This document shows positions 1 through 8,400 of a DNA stretch of 48,063 nt, one piece after another (the first letter of the stretch is position 1; the number at the start of each line of letters is the position of its first letter). Origin of the DNA: JBHGXV01 sp041920505 (GTDB lineage: Bacteria; Bacillota; Bacilli; Brevibacillales; Brevibacillaceae); contig JBHGXV010000017.1 of assembly GCA_041920505.1 (NCBI GenBank), positions 1 to 48,063 of the forward strand. The letters are read 5' to 3'. The notes under the pieces are model-generated. The model ran no database searches. It had not been told where the DNA came from and saw only the letters and a program-made list of their open reading frames with translations. The position numbers were made by a program, and so were the translations under genes.

Positions 1-140
1 GTTACGAAAGTGGACGGGGAGAGTTCAGAACTGGGGCCAAATTCTGTTACAACTGTCCGTTCAGTTTCCGGAGCGAGTTCAACCATATCTCCGCTGAGCC
101 TAACGGCTATTGGAGTTTACACAAAATCATTGACAGACCC
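1..140 (+). mobile_element. 3' end of an IS256-family insertion sequence (cut by window edge)
   Basis: The first 97 bases encode the last residues of what looks like an IS256/Mutator transposase on the + strand. After the stop comes TTTACACAAAATCATTGACA (116-135), then GACCC ending near 140. This is the usual look of an IS256-family terminal inverted repeat (a TTTACACA core near the transposase stop). Right of 140 the DNA becomes AT-rich and belongs to the ATPase gene on the other strand, so the element appears inserted in that gene. The left end lies outside the window. The family call rests on the short C-terminus and the repeat style, not on a search. Confidence 0.6.
2..97 (+). pseudogene. 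IS256-family transposase, C-terminal 31 residues only
   Basis: This partial reading frame enters from the left edge and stops with TGA at 95-97. Its visible end includes KWTGRVQNWGQILLQLSV and then FPERV, which resembles the C-terminal W-x(7)-NW-x-x-IL-x-QL-x(5)-F-x-x-R pattern of IS256 (Mutator-type, DDE) transposases. The catalytic domain is outside the window, so I cannot say whether the enzyme is intact. The stop is followed within about 20 bases by the putative terminal inverted repeat, as expected for this family. The listing as partial reflects the window edge only. Confidence 0.55.
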
Positions 141-970
141 GTTTTATTAAACCCAGCATCTTTTAATATATTTGAAACATCAACCATTAGTGCTTTTACA
201 TCGAAATATAATGTTAATATTTCTTTAAACTCTGTAGTTAGTTCCTGTGACGTTTCCTCTGCACTCGTTCTGGAATACTTCCCCTTTACCCCAAAGCCAA
301 GCTTATTTGCAAATCTTGCTAGCGAATACGATGTTTCTCCGTTTATCTCTACGGATGCATTTGCTTCTTTTTGATGTTTTGATTGATCCTTATCAACCCG
401 TCTTACTTCCCGGAATAAAGGAATATCACGGTAAGTATCTGTGTTAAGTATTTTTGTTGTCCAATCATTCAACCATTTTATTGCATCAGTTACTTTAGTC
501 GAACGACCTGAAAACAAATCCTTTAAACCTAATTGAAGATACTCTGTGATTTCCTTAGTCAGTTCTGCAAGAAATTGTTTAATAAAAGCTTTATGAATCA
601 GATATTTTTTTAGATTTTCAATTGCATCTGCTCCAAGTTCATCAGTATACTTTCTAATCTCTAGTTTTGTAAGTTCAGCCTCACCGAAAATGGACTTCAC
701 ATCTATATAAATCGCTATTTTATCTGTAGTTCTTCTCAACCGTTCTTGTGCTACCATAAAAACAGTTGATTTTCCGGTACCTTTTCTACCAACGAAAAAG
801 CAGGTATTATCATTTAATGCCGCTTTTAGTACCCCCTCATCAGGCAAAGGATCAACATATATATCATTAAGTATTGATTTATTACCTCTATCCTTTAAAT
901 CGTAACGGTTATACCTTTTCAGTGATTCTATTAAATCCCTTAATTCATTTCGTTCCTCTTGTGTAAACAT
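107..970 (-). pseudogene. P-loop ATPase gene, truncated at its 3' end by the IS element
   Basis: The 287-residue frame has a good Walker A (GRKGTGKST, residues 61-69) followed by a beta strand and helices. No convincing Walker B or later ATPase motifs are present. About 276 residues are native; the last 11 or so (after ...AGFNK) are read from the IS inverted repeat, so the protein lacks its C-terminal part. Codon use is much more AT-rich than in every neighbour, which suggests horizontal acquisition. The start is the ATG at 970 behind a strong AAAGGGGGGG ribosome site. A perfect TATAAT lies in the 49-base gap to rlmH. I do not recognise the family; it resembles large single-ATPase proteins often annotated only as ATP-binding protein. 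No function is assigned. Confidence 0.6.
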
Positions 971-991
971 GTTACCCCCCCCTTTAGGTAT

Positions 992-997
992 ATTATA
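992..997 (-). promoter_or_regulatory. -10 element (TATAAT) for the ATPase gene
   Basis: Read on the minus strand, the short gap holds a perfect TATAAT followed by a very strong Shine-Dalgarno and the ATPase start. The -35 partner 17 bases upstream (CGGCAA, in the 3' end of rlmH) is poor, so only the -10 is supported. Confidence 0.4.
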
Positions 998-1019
998 CCA
1001 TAAAAAATAATACTTGCCG

Positions 1020-1499
1020 CTACTTATGATACGGCTCCCCCCTGCTGATCCGAAACGCCCGGTAGATTTGCTCCACCAGGATGAGGCGCATCAGTTGGTG
1101 GGGGAACGTCATTTTGGAAAAGGACAACTGCACGTCGGCGCGCTTCAGCACTTCCGGCGCGAGGCCGAGCGAGCCGCCGATGAGGAAGGCGATCTGGCTT
1201 TTGCCGTAGGTGGCGAGGCGGTCAAGCTCGGCGGCCAGTTTTTCGGAGGACCACATCTGGCCGTCGATGGCAAGAGCGATGACGTAGTGATCGGGTTTGA
1301 GTTGGGCGAGGATGCGCTCGCCCTCTTTGCGTTTAACCTGTTCCATTTCGGCGTCGCTCAGTTGTTCCGGGGCTTTTTCGTCGTTGACTTCGACGATCTG
1401 CAGCTTGCAGTACGGGGTCAGCCGCTTGCTGAATTCTTCGATTCCGTCCCTGATGTACTTTTCTTTTAGCTTGCCTACGGCGACGATGGTGATGTGCAA
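1020..1499 (-). CDS. rlmH: 23S rRNA (pseudouridine1915-N3)-methyltransferase RlmH
   Basis: RlmH is a SPOUT-class, SAM-dependent enzyme that methylates pseudouridine 1915 in helix 69 of 23S rRNA on assembled 70S ribosomes. The 159-residue length is normal for the family. The C-terminal trefoil-knot signature is intact: FLIGGSLGLAPEV, then LSFSKMTFPHQLMRL and the end RAFRISRGEPYHK. The start is a TTG at 1499, preceded by AAGGAAGGTAGG. That site overlaps the end of the upstream CxxH/CxxC gene, so the two are translationally close. In many Bacilli rlmH ends the htrA-linked cluster, and here foreign DNA follows directly. Confidence 0.95.
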   Translation of the reverse strand: MHITIVAVGKLKEKYIRDGIEEFSKRLTPYCKLQIVEVNDEKAPEQLSDAEMEQVKRKEGERILAQLKPDHYVIALAIDGQMWSSEKLAAELDRLATYGKSQIAFLIGGSLGLAPEVLKRADVQLSFSKMTFPHQLMRLILVEQIYRAFRISRGEPYHK

Positions 1500-1503
1500 C
1501 GTC

Positions 1504-1752
1504 CTACCTTCCTTTCACGCGCAGCAATACGATTTTGCCTTCGGCGCCGCAGACGGAGCAGCACTTGTCCAGCGCAGGATCGTCCACTTGTTCGATCGGA
1601 TAGGTGTCGGGGGCCGCTTCGTGCTTGTCCACGTAATCGTCCAGTTCCCGCTCGATGTGCTCCGCGCAGGCCACGCGAACCGGCGCGTCGGCATAAACCG
1701 GCGTGTCGACCCCGGCGATGCGAATCGTTTTTTCCTGTTGTGCGTCTTTCAT
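1504..1752 (-). CDS. CxxH/CxxC small zinc-ribbon-like protein (BA_5709 family)
   Basis: This 82-residue protein carries the two paired motifs that name the family: CAEH near the middle and CSVC near the C-terminus. Together they probably bind one zinc. Function is unknown; members usually sit next to rlmH and htrA, as here. The frame is open further upstream, but the ATG at 1752 follows AGGAAAGGA and removes an implausible N-terminal extension, so I chose it. The stop TAG lies inside the ribosome site of rlmH (next start 4 bases on), indicating an operon. Confidence 0.75.
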   Translation of the reverse strand: MKDAQQEKTIRIAGVDTPVYADAPVRVACAEHIERELDDYVDKHEAAPDTYPIEQVDDPALDKCCSVCGAEGKIVLLRVKGR

Positions 1753-1819
1753 GTTGTCATATCGTCCTTTCCTATGTACCCATGCTATGCTTATTGTACC
1801 CAACTTCTGGGGCAAAAAG

Positions 1820-1846
1820 AAAGAGGTGCCGGTGTGGCACCTCTTT
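1820..1846 (-). terminator. Intrinsic terminator of htrA
   Basis: A perfect 11-bp stem (AAAGAGGTGCC / GGCACCTCTTT, 5-base loop) is followed on the minus strand by TTTCTTTTT. It lies 21 bases after the htrA stop and separates htrA from the CxxH/CxxC-rlmH pair. Confidence 0.85.
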
Positions 1847-1867
1847 GAACTTGTGGTGGTATTGATC

Positions 1868-3091
1868 TTAGCGCTGTGGTTGCTCGGTCAGTTTGACGGT
1901 CGCGGTCTTCTTGAAGCCGTCGCGGTAGTAGGTGACGACGACCGAGTCGCCCGGCTGTTTGTTGAGGGTGAGGTATTTGCGTAGTTGGGCGCTGCTGTTG
2001 ATCTCTTTGTCGTCCAGCTTGACGATGACGTCGTATTGATGCAGACCTGCTTGGGCGGCCGGCGAGAAGTCGAGGACGCTCATGACGACGACCCCCGCTT
2101 TTACCTCGTCCGGCAGGTGCAGCGTCTGTTGCCAGTGATAACGCGGCACGTTGGTCAAATCGCGCGGCTCGATGCCAATATATCCGCGTTTCAGATGGCC
2201 GTTTTCCATCAGTTGCTGCACGATCTTTTTCACGTCGTTGATCGGGATGGCGAAGCCGAGACCTTCGACACCTTCCCGGGAAATTTTCAGGGTGTTGATC
2301 CCGATGACCTGGCCGTAAATGTTCACCAGAGCCCCGCCGCTGTTGCCGGGGTTGATCGCCGCGTCCGTCTGAATCACGTCAAGCTCCCAGTCGGTTTGCC
2401 CGTCGTTGTCCAGATCCATCGGCATGGAGCGCTCCAGCGAGCTGATAATCCCCTGAGTGACGGTGCGGGAGAATTTCAGCCCCAGCGGGTTCCCGATGGC
2501 GATCGCCGGTTCCCCGACCTTGAGCCCATCCGAGTTGCCCAGCTCGGCGACCGCGCTCACCTTGGAGCCGTCGATCTCCAGGACAGCCAGGTCGGCCAGG
2601 CGGTCGGAACCCAGCACCTTGGCGTCCACTTTGTCGCCGTTCGGCAGGGCAACCTCCAGTTTCTCGGCGCCTTCGATCACGTGGTAGTTCGTAATGATAT
2701 GCGCTTTGCCGTCTTTCTTTTCAAAAATGACACCGGAGCCTTCGCCGCTCTCCACCTGACCGGTTTGCTGGGTCCAGAAGTTGGTCACGCGCTGGATGTT
2801 GATGACCCCGACAACCGCGTTTTCCACTTTCTCTACGGCGCGAACGGTAGCCGAGTCGACATTGACGGTGATCGGTTGCAACATGGTGGCCTGCGTCCCG
2901 TTGTTCGCGGCCAAGGCCATGTTGGGCTCCACCATCGACACGTACCCCGATTTCGCCAGTGCCGGCAACATCAGCAACACGACCATGCCGCCGATGACGG
3001 CAGACGCGACGGATGTCATGATCAGCCGACCGACACCCGATTCGCGGCGTTTCTTCCGTTCCACTTCGTACATATCGTCATAGAAACCCAT
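1868..3091 (-). CDS. htrA: HtrA-type S1C serine protease with PDZ domain (YycK/HtrC-like)
   Basis: A membrane-anchored quality-control protease of the cell envelope, 407 residues. Residues 1-22 are cytoplasmic and basic, and 23-45 form a transmembrane anchor. The trypsin-like domain has the catalytic triad H137 (TNYHVIEGA), D167 (DLAVLEID) and S251 (NPGNSGGALV). A C-terminal PDZ domain (about 300-400) includes the GVVVMSVLDFSPAAQAGL substrate-binding region. In B. subtilis the paralogue next to the wal operon is htrC; here a convergent small gene lies between, and htrA ends in its own terminator, so it is probably transcribed alone. The ATG start has GGAAGGAGAG upstream. Confidence 0.92.
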   Translation of the reverse strand: MGFYDDMYEVERKKRRESGVGRLIMTSVASAVIGGMVVLLMLPALAKSGYVSMVEPNMALAANNGTQATMLQPITVNVDSATVRAVEKVENAVVGVINIQRVTNFWTQQTGQVESGEGSGVIFEKKDGKAHIITNYHVIEGAEKLEVALPNGDKVDAKVLGSDRLADLAVLEIDGSKVSAVAELGNSDGLKVGEPAIAIGNPLGLKFSRTVTQGIISSLERSMPMDLDNDGQTDWELDVIQTDAAINPGNSGGALVNIYGQVIGINTLKISREGVEGLGFAIPINDVKKIVQQLMENGHLKRGYIGIEPRDLTNVPRYHWQQTLHLPDEVKAGVVVMSVLDFSPAAQAGLHQYDVIVKLDDKEINSSAQLRKYLTLNKQPGDSVVVTYYRDGFKKTATVKLTEQPQR

Positions 3092-3299
3092 GTTCCTCTC
3101 TCCTTCCTCTCAGTATATAGGGTTACAGATTTCTCTATGAGTTATACTTTTCTACACCTACTAGTATACGAACGAGGTTCGGCAAAGTGGCGTGAGAAAT
3201 ATGGAAAGGTTGTGGAACCCTGCTCGCGGGCGTGCGGGAGGCATAAAACTGTATCAAATGGATATTATTACTAGAAACGATGTGAAAGGATTGGTTGGG

Positions 3300-3587
3300 A
3301 TGAAAAGGCCGCTCACCCCGATGCAGGAAGTCAATCTAATCGCCAAAGTCGCCGACTTGCGCGAGGCCCAGTACGAAAACATGCTGATCATCCACGCTCT
3401 GGTGGAGTTGCTGACGGAAAAAGGCGTCCTCACCCGGGAAGAGCTGACCGGGAAAGCACGCCAGTTGCATACACAATTACATGATGAAGTAAAACAGCGG
3501 TTGCTACGTTCCGACGGCACCGATGATTCGGACAAAGTAATCCGAAACAGTCAGCATCCGGCGCGGCATCAACCTTTGATGGGATAG
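3300..3587 (+). CDS. Small helical hypothetical protein, convergent with walJ
   Basis: This 95-residue protein lies on the strand opposite to all its neighbours. It is rich in predicted helix (LIAKVADLREAQYENMLI, then ALVELLTEKGVLTREEL and KARQLHTQLHDEVKQRLL) with a polar tail, so it is probably cytosolic. The frame is open further upstream, but ATG 3300 has AAAGGA at good spacing and starts the conserved-looking part (MKRPLTPMQEV). The gene is divergent from htrA and convergent with walJ (22-base gap). I recall similar short proteins near htrA in related Bacilli but cannot name a family. No function is assigned. Confidence 0.65.
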   Translation: MKRPLTPMQEVNLIAKVADLREAQYENMLIIHALVELLTEKGVLTREELTGKARQLHTQLHDEVKQRLLRSDGTDDSDKVIRNSQHPARHQPLMG

Positions 3588-3609
3588 CACGGCGAAGGAT
3601 GGTTGGGGC

Positions 3610-4398
3610 TTATACTTCCTCCAACCTGGTAGGCCGGTGCGGGAATGTCTCCCGTAGATGGACATCGTCCCCTACCTTCAGCCCCTTCTCCTCCAAAATG
3701 TTCTTGACGGTCAGGCGTGCCAGTTCCATCATGTTGTTTTCCTTGCTCAGATGGGCGAGAAAGACGCGTTCCGCCCTTCCGTCCAACACGTCGCACAGCG
3801 CCTCGCCGGCGGCGTCGTTGGACAGGTGGCCGACATCGCTCAGGATACGGCGCTTGATGTTCCAGGGATACTGGGACATGCGCAGCATCTCGATGTCGTG
3901 ATTGGCCTCGAAAATATAGGCGTCGGCACCGCGGATCGTCTCCTTGATCCGGCTGCTGACATACCCCAGATCGGTGGCGACGCTCAGCTTTTTGTTGCCG
4001 TGATAGAAGCAAAAGCCCATCGGCTCGGCGGCGTCGTGGGAGATGCCGAATGATTGCACCACCAGATCTTCAAATTCGCGAATCTCCCCCACTTCGAAAA
4101 ACTGCCGCTGTTCTTCTTTTATTGTACCGATTTGGCTGTTCAACTCAACCCACGTCTTTTGGTTGGCATAAATCGGAATGTTGAAGCGGCGAGCCAGGAC
4201 ACCGACCCCTTTGATGTGATCGACGTGTTCGTGGGTGACGAGAATGGCCGCCAATCGGGCCGGGTCTGCCCCTATCTCCAGCAAGGCGGCTTCCGCTTGC
4301 TTCCCGGTGATGCCCACGTCGATCAACAGGGAAGTCCTTTCCGTCTCGATATAAATGGCGTTTCCGGTACTGCCGCTCGCCAACACGCTGAATCTCAA
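3610..4398 (-). CDS. walJ: Metallo-beta-lactamase-fold hydrolase WalJ (YycJ)
   Basis: The 262-residue protein has the metallo-beta-lactamase metal motif THEHVDH (residues 55-61), plus downstream SHDAAEP and HLSNDAAG with His/Asp ligands in place. YycJ/WalJ is the last gene of the wal operon in many Bacilli. It has been tied to coordination of cell-wall work with division and to 5'-exonuclease-like DNA repair activity; the exact role is unsettled. It follows walI by 33 bases and belongs to the same operon. It is normal in length with no sign of decay. Confidence 0.9.
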   Translation of the reverse strand: MRFSVLASGSTGNAIYIETERTSLLIDVGITGKQAEAALLEIGADPARLAAILVTHEHVDHIKGVGVLARRFNIPIYANQKTWVELNSQIGTIKEEQRQFFEVGEIREFEDLVVQSFGISHDAAEPMGFCFYHGNKKLSVATDLGYVSSRIKETIRGADAYIFEANHDIEMLRMSQYPWNIKRRILSDVGHLSNDAAGEALCDVLDGRAERVFLAHLSKENNMMELARLTVKNILEEKGLKVGDDVHLRETFPHRPTRLEEV

Positions 4399-4431
4399 CG
4401 CAAATCCCTTCCTTCGTCTCCAGCCAAGATC

Positions 4432-5199
4432 TCAATAATCAGTCGCTTTTTCCACCGCGCCGGTAAACCCGTTGACGTAATGGACCTCGCCGTTGTGAAT
4501 AAATCGCCACACCGGCGCCAATACCTGTATGTCGGCGTCATAGGTATGGCCGTAGTAGCCGAGTGAGACGTCTTCAATCCGCTCGCCGGGCTGAATCACT
4601 TCCTTCTCCACCAGCGAACGCAACGCAGTCGCCGCAGAGATTACCTGCCGCCCGGAGCCCTGGTTGCGGATATGGACATACGTCTGATGGAACCCGACGG
4701 CCGTGCCGTTTTTCAGATACACCTCCAGGGGCGCGACGAACAGCGGCACCCGCTCGTGCATCTGCCAGAACACCAGCCGCTCCCGGCCGGACAAATGCAA
4801 ATCCGGTTGGTATTGATCGGCGCTGACTACCCGCTGACTGATCAGGCGCAACAGTTCTGCGGGGTTTTTTTGCAACACGGGGATCGGCTGGGTGAACCGA
4901 ACCGACACCGCCGTTTTTTCCATGGTGACCTGCTGTCCCGGCATCTCCTTGGGCACCATCGCCTGGAAGCCGGAATACTCCACGTTCAGATAGTTCATAT
5001 CCGGTGTCTGCTGGGGAATCTCCGCCTGCAACACGATGTTGTGCTGAGCCAGGAAGGCCTCGATCTCCCGCGTTCCCCCGGCGACCGCATCCGTATCCAT
5101 CCACTGCTGGGTCCGCGAGGCATACACCTGATAGCCCAAAAAGAGGTCGAGGAACAGGAACGCCCAGATCAAGATCGTTTTCGCCCTACTCCAGTCCAC
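4432..5199 (-). CDS. walI: WalI (YycI), membrane regulator of WalK
   Basis: WalI is a single-pass membrane protein that, with WalH, forms a complex holding the WalK kinase in check. The 255 residues start with a short basic stretch and a transmembrane helix (TILIWAFLFLDLFLGYQVY), followed by a large extracytoplasmic beta-rich domain related to WalH. I chose the GTG at 5199 (VDWSRAKT...) over the longer upstream frame. It matches the usual family N-terminus, has AAAGGGGG upstream, and avoids an Arg-rich leader read from the walH shadow. It overlaps the walH end by 14 bases, pointing to coupled translation. Confidence 0.88.
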   Translation of the reverse strand: MDWSRAKTILIWAFLFLDLFLGYQVYASRTQQWMDTDAVAGGTREIEAFLAQHNIVLQAEIPQQTPDMNYLNVEYSGFQAMVPKEMPGQQVTMEKTAVSVRFTQPIPVLQKNPAELLRLISQRVVSADQYQPDLHLSGRERLVFWQMHERVPLFVAPLEVYLKNGTAVGFHQTYVHIRNQGSGRQVISAATALRSLVEKEVIQPGERIEDVSLGYYGHTYDADIQVLAPVWRFIHNGEVHYVNGFTGAVEKATDY

Positions 5200-6565
5200 T
5201 GCCCCTGCCCCCTTTCGGCTCCGTCGACTTCGCGTCCAGGACCAGCATCTCGCCGGTGATCTTTTCAACCACCCACACAGGCGTCAACTCGACAAAGCCC
5301 CGCATCACCCGGCTTTGATACCCGAGGTACGCGTTTTTGACCAGCTTCACATCCACCTTTCGCTGCCGCAGCTTCTGATACAGCTCCGGCCCGGACATGA
5401 CTGACCATTCCTGATAATCGATATAGGCGTCCAGATCGATCATCGACCGTTTCATCGTCACGACTTGTCCCTGTTCCAGCGTAAGCGCGATCTGGTCGGT
5501 ATTCTGTCCGTCTTCGCTGACCAAGGGATACGCCCCGATGTATTGCCGGAAGCTGACCTGATCTCCCTCGCCTTCCCGCTTCTCGATTTGCTCGAAGCGG
5601 TACGTGTCCGTCCAGCCGATGTGTTTGTTGACGAAAGTAATCGCGGCGAGCAACGTATCCTCGTTGGTCAGCGGTTCGTGGCGCTGGGGCAACGCCGGAT
5701 CGGTGAAAATCATCGACTTCCGCTCGGGCCGTATCTGTACGGAGCGGCTGCCGTCCGTATAAATCACCGTTCCATCCCGTTCGACAATCTGCCGGATCAG
5801 CGTCGGATCGAGGAAAAATGTCTCGATCAGATCCCTGTCCGTAATCGGCAGGAAATTGTAACGGTACTTGCGCATCTTGAGCGTGTCTTTGGGCAGGTAA
5901 AAGTTGTCCCAAAACGCGCGTGCCTGACTGTTCGAGTTTTCCGGTTCTCTTTCCACCACTTTCAGGATTTCTTCAGGCAAGTACCGGCCGAGCGGCAGAT
6001 AAGACTCGCGCAAATCTTTGGGCGTGACGACCGTTTTGGCGCGAATCACCTGCTGGTCCTTGCCGGAGATGAACAAGGCGTAGACGATGTCTTCGCTCTC
6101 CTCGTAGTAGAGCCAGATGCGGTCGATTCCCTTGATCTTTTCGTCCATCTCGCCCCGAAAGGTGAACAACTGGCTGATCACCGGGATCGGAACTGTCGAG
6201 CCGTAGCGGATCTCCAGACCGGGCTTGTCGTGCGTCAACGCTTGCCACTTTTCTTTCGGCATGGGATAGGCGGTGAAATCATAAAAATACCACTTGGCCA
6301 TTTCCGCCCGGAGCAGCCGGTACTGGGAATCGTTGGTATTCGCCTTCGTATGGCGAGCCCCGCCGTAGTGAAAGATGATCGACTCGGGTGTGACCAAGTC
6401 GTCCAGTTGCCTGGACTGACCGGTCAGCTTCGATTCGACGTACGTCGCCGGTGCGATCACTTCAAACTGCGGCTGGTTGTTCCACAGCATCGAGGTGAGC
6501 ACGAAGCTGGCAAGAACCAGCAGGTCCAGTAGTATCGTTTTCACCGGTTCCTTCCAACGCTTCAT
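5186..6565 (-). CDS. walH: WalH (YycH), membrane regulator of WalK
   Basis: WalH (459 residues) has one N-terminal transmembrane helix (TILLDLLVLASFVLTSMLW) and a long extracytoplasmic region with the family's YycH folds. In B. subtilis it works with WalI to repress the WalK kinase at the division site; in S. aureus the pair activates it, so the sign here is open. The start is the ATG at 6565, which overlaps the walK stop as ATGA. The upstream frame (MERRDHRH...) is only walK read in another frame. The end overlaps walI. Confidence 0.9.
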   Translation of the reverse strand: MKRWKEPVKTILLDLLVLASFVLTSMLWNNQPQFEVIAPATYVESKLTGQSRQLDDLVTPESIIFHYGGARHTKANTNDSQYRLLRAEMAKWYFYDFTAYPMPKEKWQALTHDKPGLEIRYGSTVPIPVISQLFTFRGEMDEKIKGIDRIWLYYEESEDIVYALFISGKDQQVIRAKTVVTPKDLRESYLPLGRYLPEEILKVVEREPENSNSQARAFWDNFYLPKDTLKMRKYRYNFLPITDRDLIETFFLDPTLIRQIVERDGTVIYTDGSRSVQIRPERKSMIFTDPALPQRHEPLTNEDTLLAAITFVNKHIGWTDTYRFEQIEKREGEGDQVSFRQYIGAYPLVSEDGQNTDQIALTLEQGQVVTMKRSMIDLDAYIDYQEWSVMSGPELYQKLRQRKVDVKLVKNAYLGYQSRVMRGFVELTPVWVVEKITGEMLVLDAKSTEPKGGRGSGLE

Positions 6566-8400
6566 CCCCGTTCCCCCTCCTCGGCAAACGGAAGCCAGAA
6601 CGTGACGGTGGTCCCGACGTTCCACTCGCTGGCGATCTCAATCTCCGCGCCGTGCGCCTGCACGAGTTCACGGGCAATCGCCAACCCGAGACCGGTTCCG
6701 CCCTGACTGCGCGAACGCGCCTTGTCCACCCGGTAAAAGCGTTCAAAAATCCGGCGCAAATCGCGCTTCGGAATCCCGATGCCGGTGTCGCTGACGGAGA
6801 CGTACACCCGTTTCCGCTCCTCGTCGGCCTTGGCCGCCAACGTGACCAAACCGCCTTCGGGGGTGTATTTGATCGCGTTGGACAACAGGTTGTCCAACAC
6901 CTGGTTCACCGCATCCTGATCGGCGTACACCGCCGGGAGCGTGTCCGGCAGTTCCACCGACAGGCGTATGCCCTGCTGCTCACCTTGCATCGAAAAGCGG
7001 TCGGCGGCATACCGCACCAACTGGGCGACATCCAGTAATTTGGGATGCAGCCGCACCCCCTGCGAATCAAACCGGGACAATTGCAACAGGTCGTTGACCA
7101 GACGGATCATCCGCTCCGTCTCTGTCATCGTCACCCGCAAGAAGCGGTTGGACAGCGCCGGATCTTCCATCGCCCCGTCCAGCAACGCCTCCACATAACT
7201 CTTGATGGTGGTAAGCGGTGTCCGCAACTCATGCGACACGTTGGCGACAAACTCCCGCCGCTGCTGATCCAGCCGGGTTTGCTCAGTGACGTCCTGCAGT
7301 ACCGCGATGATCCCGCCCTTTTTCCCGCTGTCCTGCTGCAACGGCGTAAACGTGACGCGAAGCATCACCACTTCGCCGCCGGCAAGCGGCATCTCCATCA
7401 CCAGCGGGTCGGCTTGCACAAACAACGGCATCTCTTCTTCCGGCGGCAGCCGCAACACGTCGTACAAAGTTTTGCCTTGGGAGATTACCGCCTGTTCTTT
7501 CACTTGCAGCATCTCCTCGGCAGAGCGGTTCATCAGGATGATCCGTCCGTCGCGGTCGGCGGCAATCACCCCGTCACTCATGTTCGCCAGGATTTGCGAC
7601 AACTTTTCCCGCTCTTCCTCTTGCTGCAAGATGGCTTCCTTCAATCGGGCAGTCATGTGGTTGAACGCCATGCCGAGCTGACCGATCTCGTCCCCGCTGT
7701 AGACGCGAACGGCCCGGTTGAAGTCGCCGTCGGCAACCGCAGTGGCCTGCCGTGTCATCTCCTTGACCGGCGTGGTGATGGTCCGTGCCAGGACGACGCC
7801 CAAACCGGCGGTCAACAGAAGCGCGATTCCGGTGCCGGTGGCGAGGATATTGGTGATTTTCCGTATCGTCGTATACACCGTCTCCATGGAAGCGACGATG
7901 TACACAGCCCCGTAGACGACATTCCCCCGCTTCACCGGCACGGCAAGCACCTTCACCCGGTGCCCGGTATGCGGATCGATGCGCAAGCCCTCATTGCGCG
8001 TGCCCAAAAGCGCAATCGTCACCTCGGTTTGCGACGTGCGCTGTCCGACGATGCTTTTGTCGTTTTCCGTGGTGCTGATCACCGTACCGTTCTGATCGAC
8101 GACCTGGACGTTGGCCCGGTTCAGAGCCCCCAAATTGTACACCAGGTTGTCGATGTCGGCCTTCATGTCCTCTGCCGTTTGCTCTTTTCGGTCGCGCGGC
8201 GTGCTGAGATACCGCTCCAAAAGCGTCGACAACAATGTCGCCTGGGCATTCAGCGTCTCGGTAAAGTTGTTGGTATAGTAACTCTCCACCTCACGGGCAA
8301 AGTACGCCCCGATAAACTGCATGGCCATCAGGATCAACAACATGTAGATGACCACCAGCTTCCACTGCACCGTCTTGAACAGGCGGAGTTTCCACATCAC
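6562..8400 (-). CDS. walK: Sensor histidine kinase WalK
   Basis: This is the essential sensor of cell-wall state, 612 residues. In order it has a transmembrane helix (about 14-35), an extracytoplasmic Cache-like domain, a second helix (about 180-200), HAMP, a PAS domain (with ADRDGRIILMNRSAEEML), HisKA with the phospho-acceptor in VSHELRTPLTTIKSYVEAL, and a HATPase domain (N-box LDNLLSNAIKYTPEGG, then SDTGIGIP and GTGLGLAI). It phosphorylates WalR. The start is either GTG 8400, overlapping the walR stop, or ATG 8397; both fit the GGGAGG upstream. All catalytic motifs are present. Confidence 0.95.
   Translation of the reverse strand: MMWKLRLFKTVQWKLVVIYMLLILMAMQFIGAYFAREVESYYTNNFTETLNAQATLLSTLLERYLSTPRDRKEQTAEDMKADIDNLVYNLGALNRANVQVVDQNGTVISTTENDKSIVGQRTSQTEVTIALLGTRNEGLRIDPHTGHRVKVLAVPVKRGNVVYGAVYIVASMETVYTTIRKITNILATGTGIALLLTAGLGVVLARTITTPVKEMTRQATAVADGDFNRAVRVYSGDEIGQLGMAFNHMTARLKEAILQQEEEREKLSQILANMSDGVIAADRDGRIILMNRSAEEMLQVKEQAVISQGKTLYDVLRLPPEEEMPLFVQADPLVMEMPLAGGEVVMLRVTFTPLQQDSGKKGGIIAVLQDVTEQTRLDQQRREFVANVSHELRTPLTTIKSYVEALLDGAMEDPALSNRFLRVTMTETERMIRLVNDLLQLSRFDSQGVRLHPKLLDVAQLVRYAADRFSMQGEQQGIRLSVELPDTLPAVYADQDAVNQVLDNLLSNAIKYTPEGGLVTLAAKADEERKRVYVSVSDTGIGIPKRDLRRIFERFYRVDKARSRSQGGTGLGLAIARELVQAHGAEIEIASEWNVGTTVTFWLPFAEEGERG

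Noticed and set aside
4..60. Loose 21-22 base periodic repeat (CAGTT…TGAAC-like) suggesting a Mu/Tn7-type transposon end
   Set aside because: Only three poor units can be made to align, and the same bases are better explained as transposase coding sequence.
1..106. Minus-strand frame running off the left edge (…VELAPETERTVVTEF…)
   Set aside because: The + strand frame ending at 97 fits an IS256 transposase C-terminus and the repeat follows it directly, so the minus frame is a shadow.
1985..3274. Long + strand open frame (429 codons) opposite htrA
   Set aside because: It is the antisense of htrA in GC-rich DNA, rich in His/Val/Arg/Gln/Asp as such shadows are, with no ribosome site. Similar long antisense frames lie opposite walK, purA, mnmG, gyrB and gyrA.
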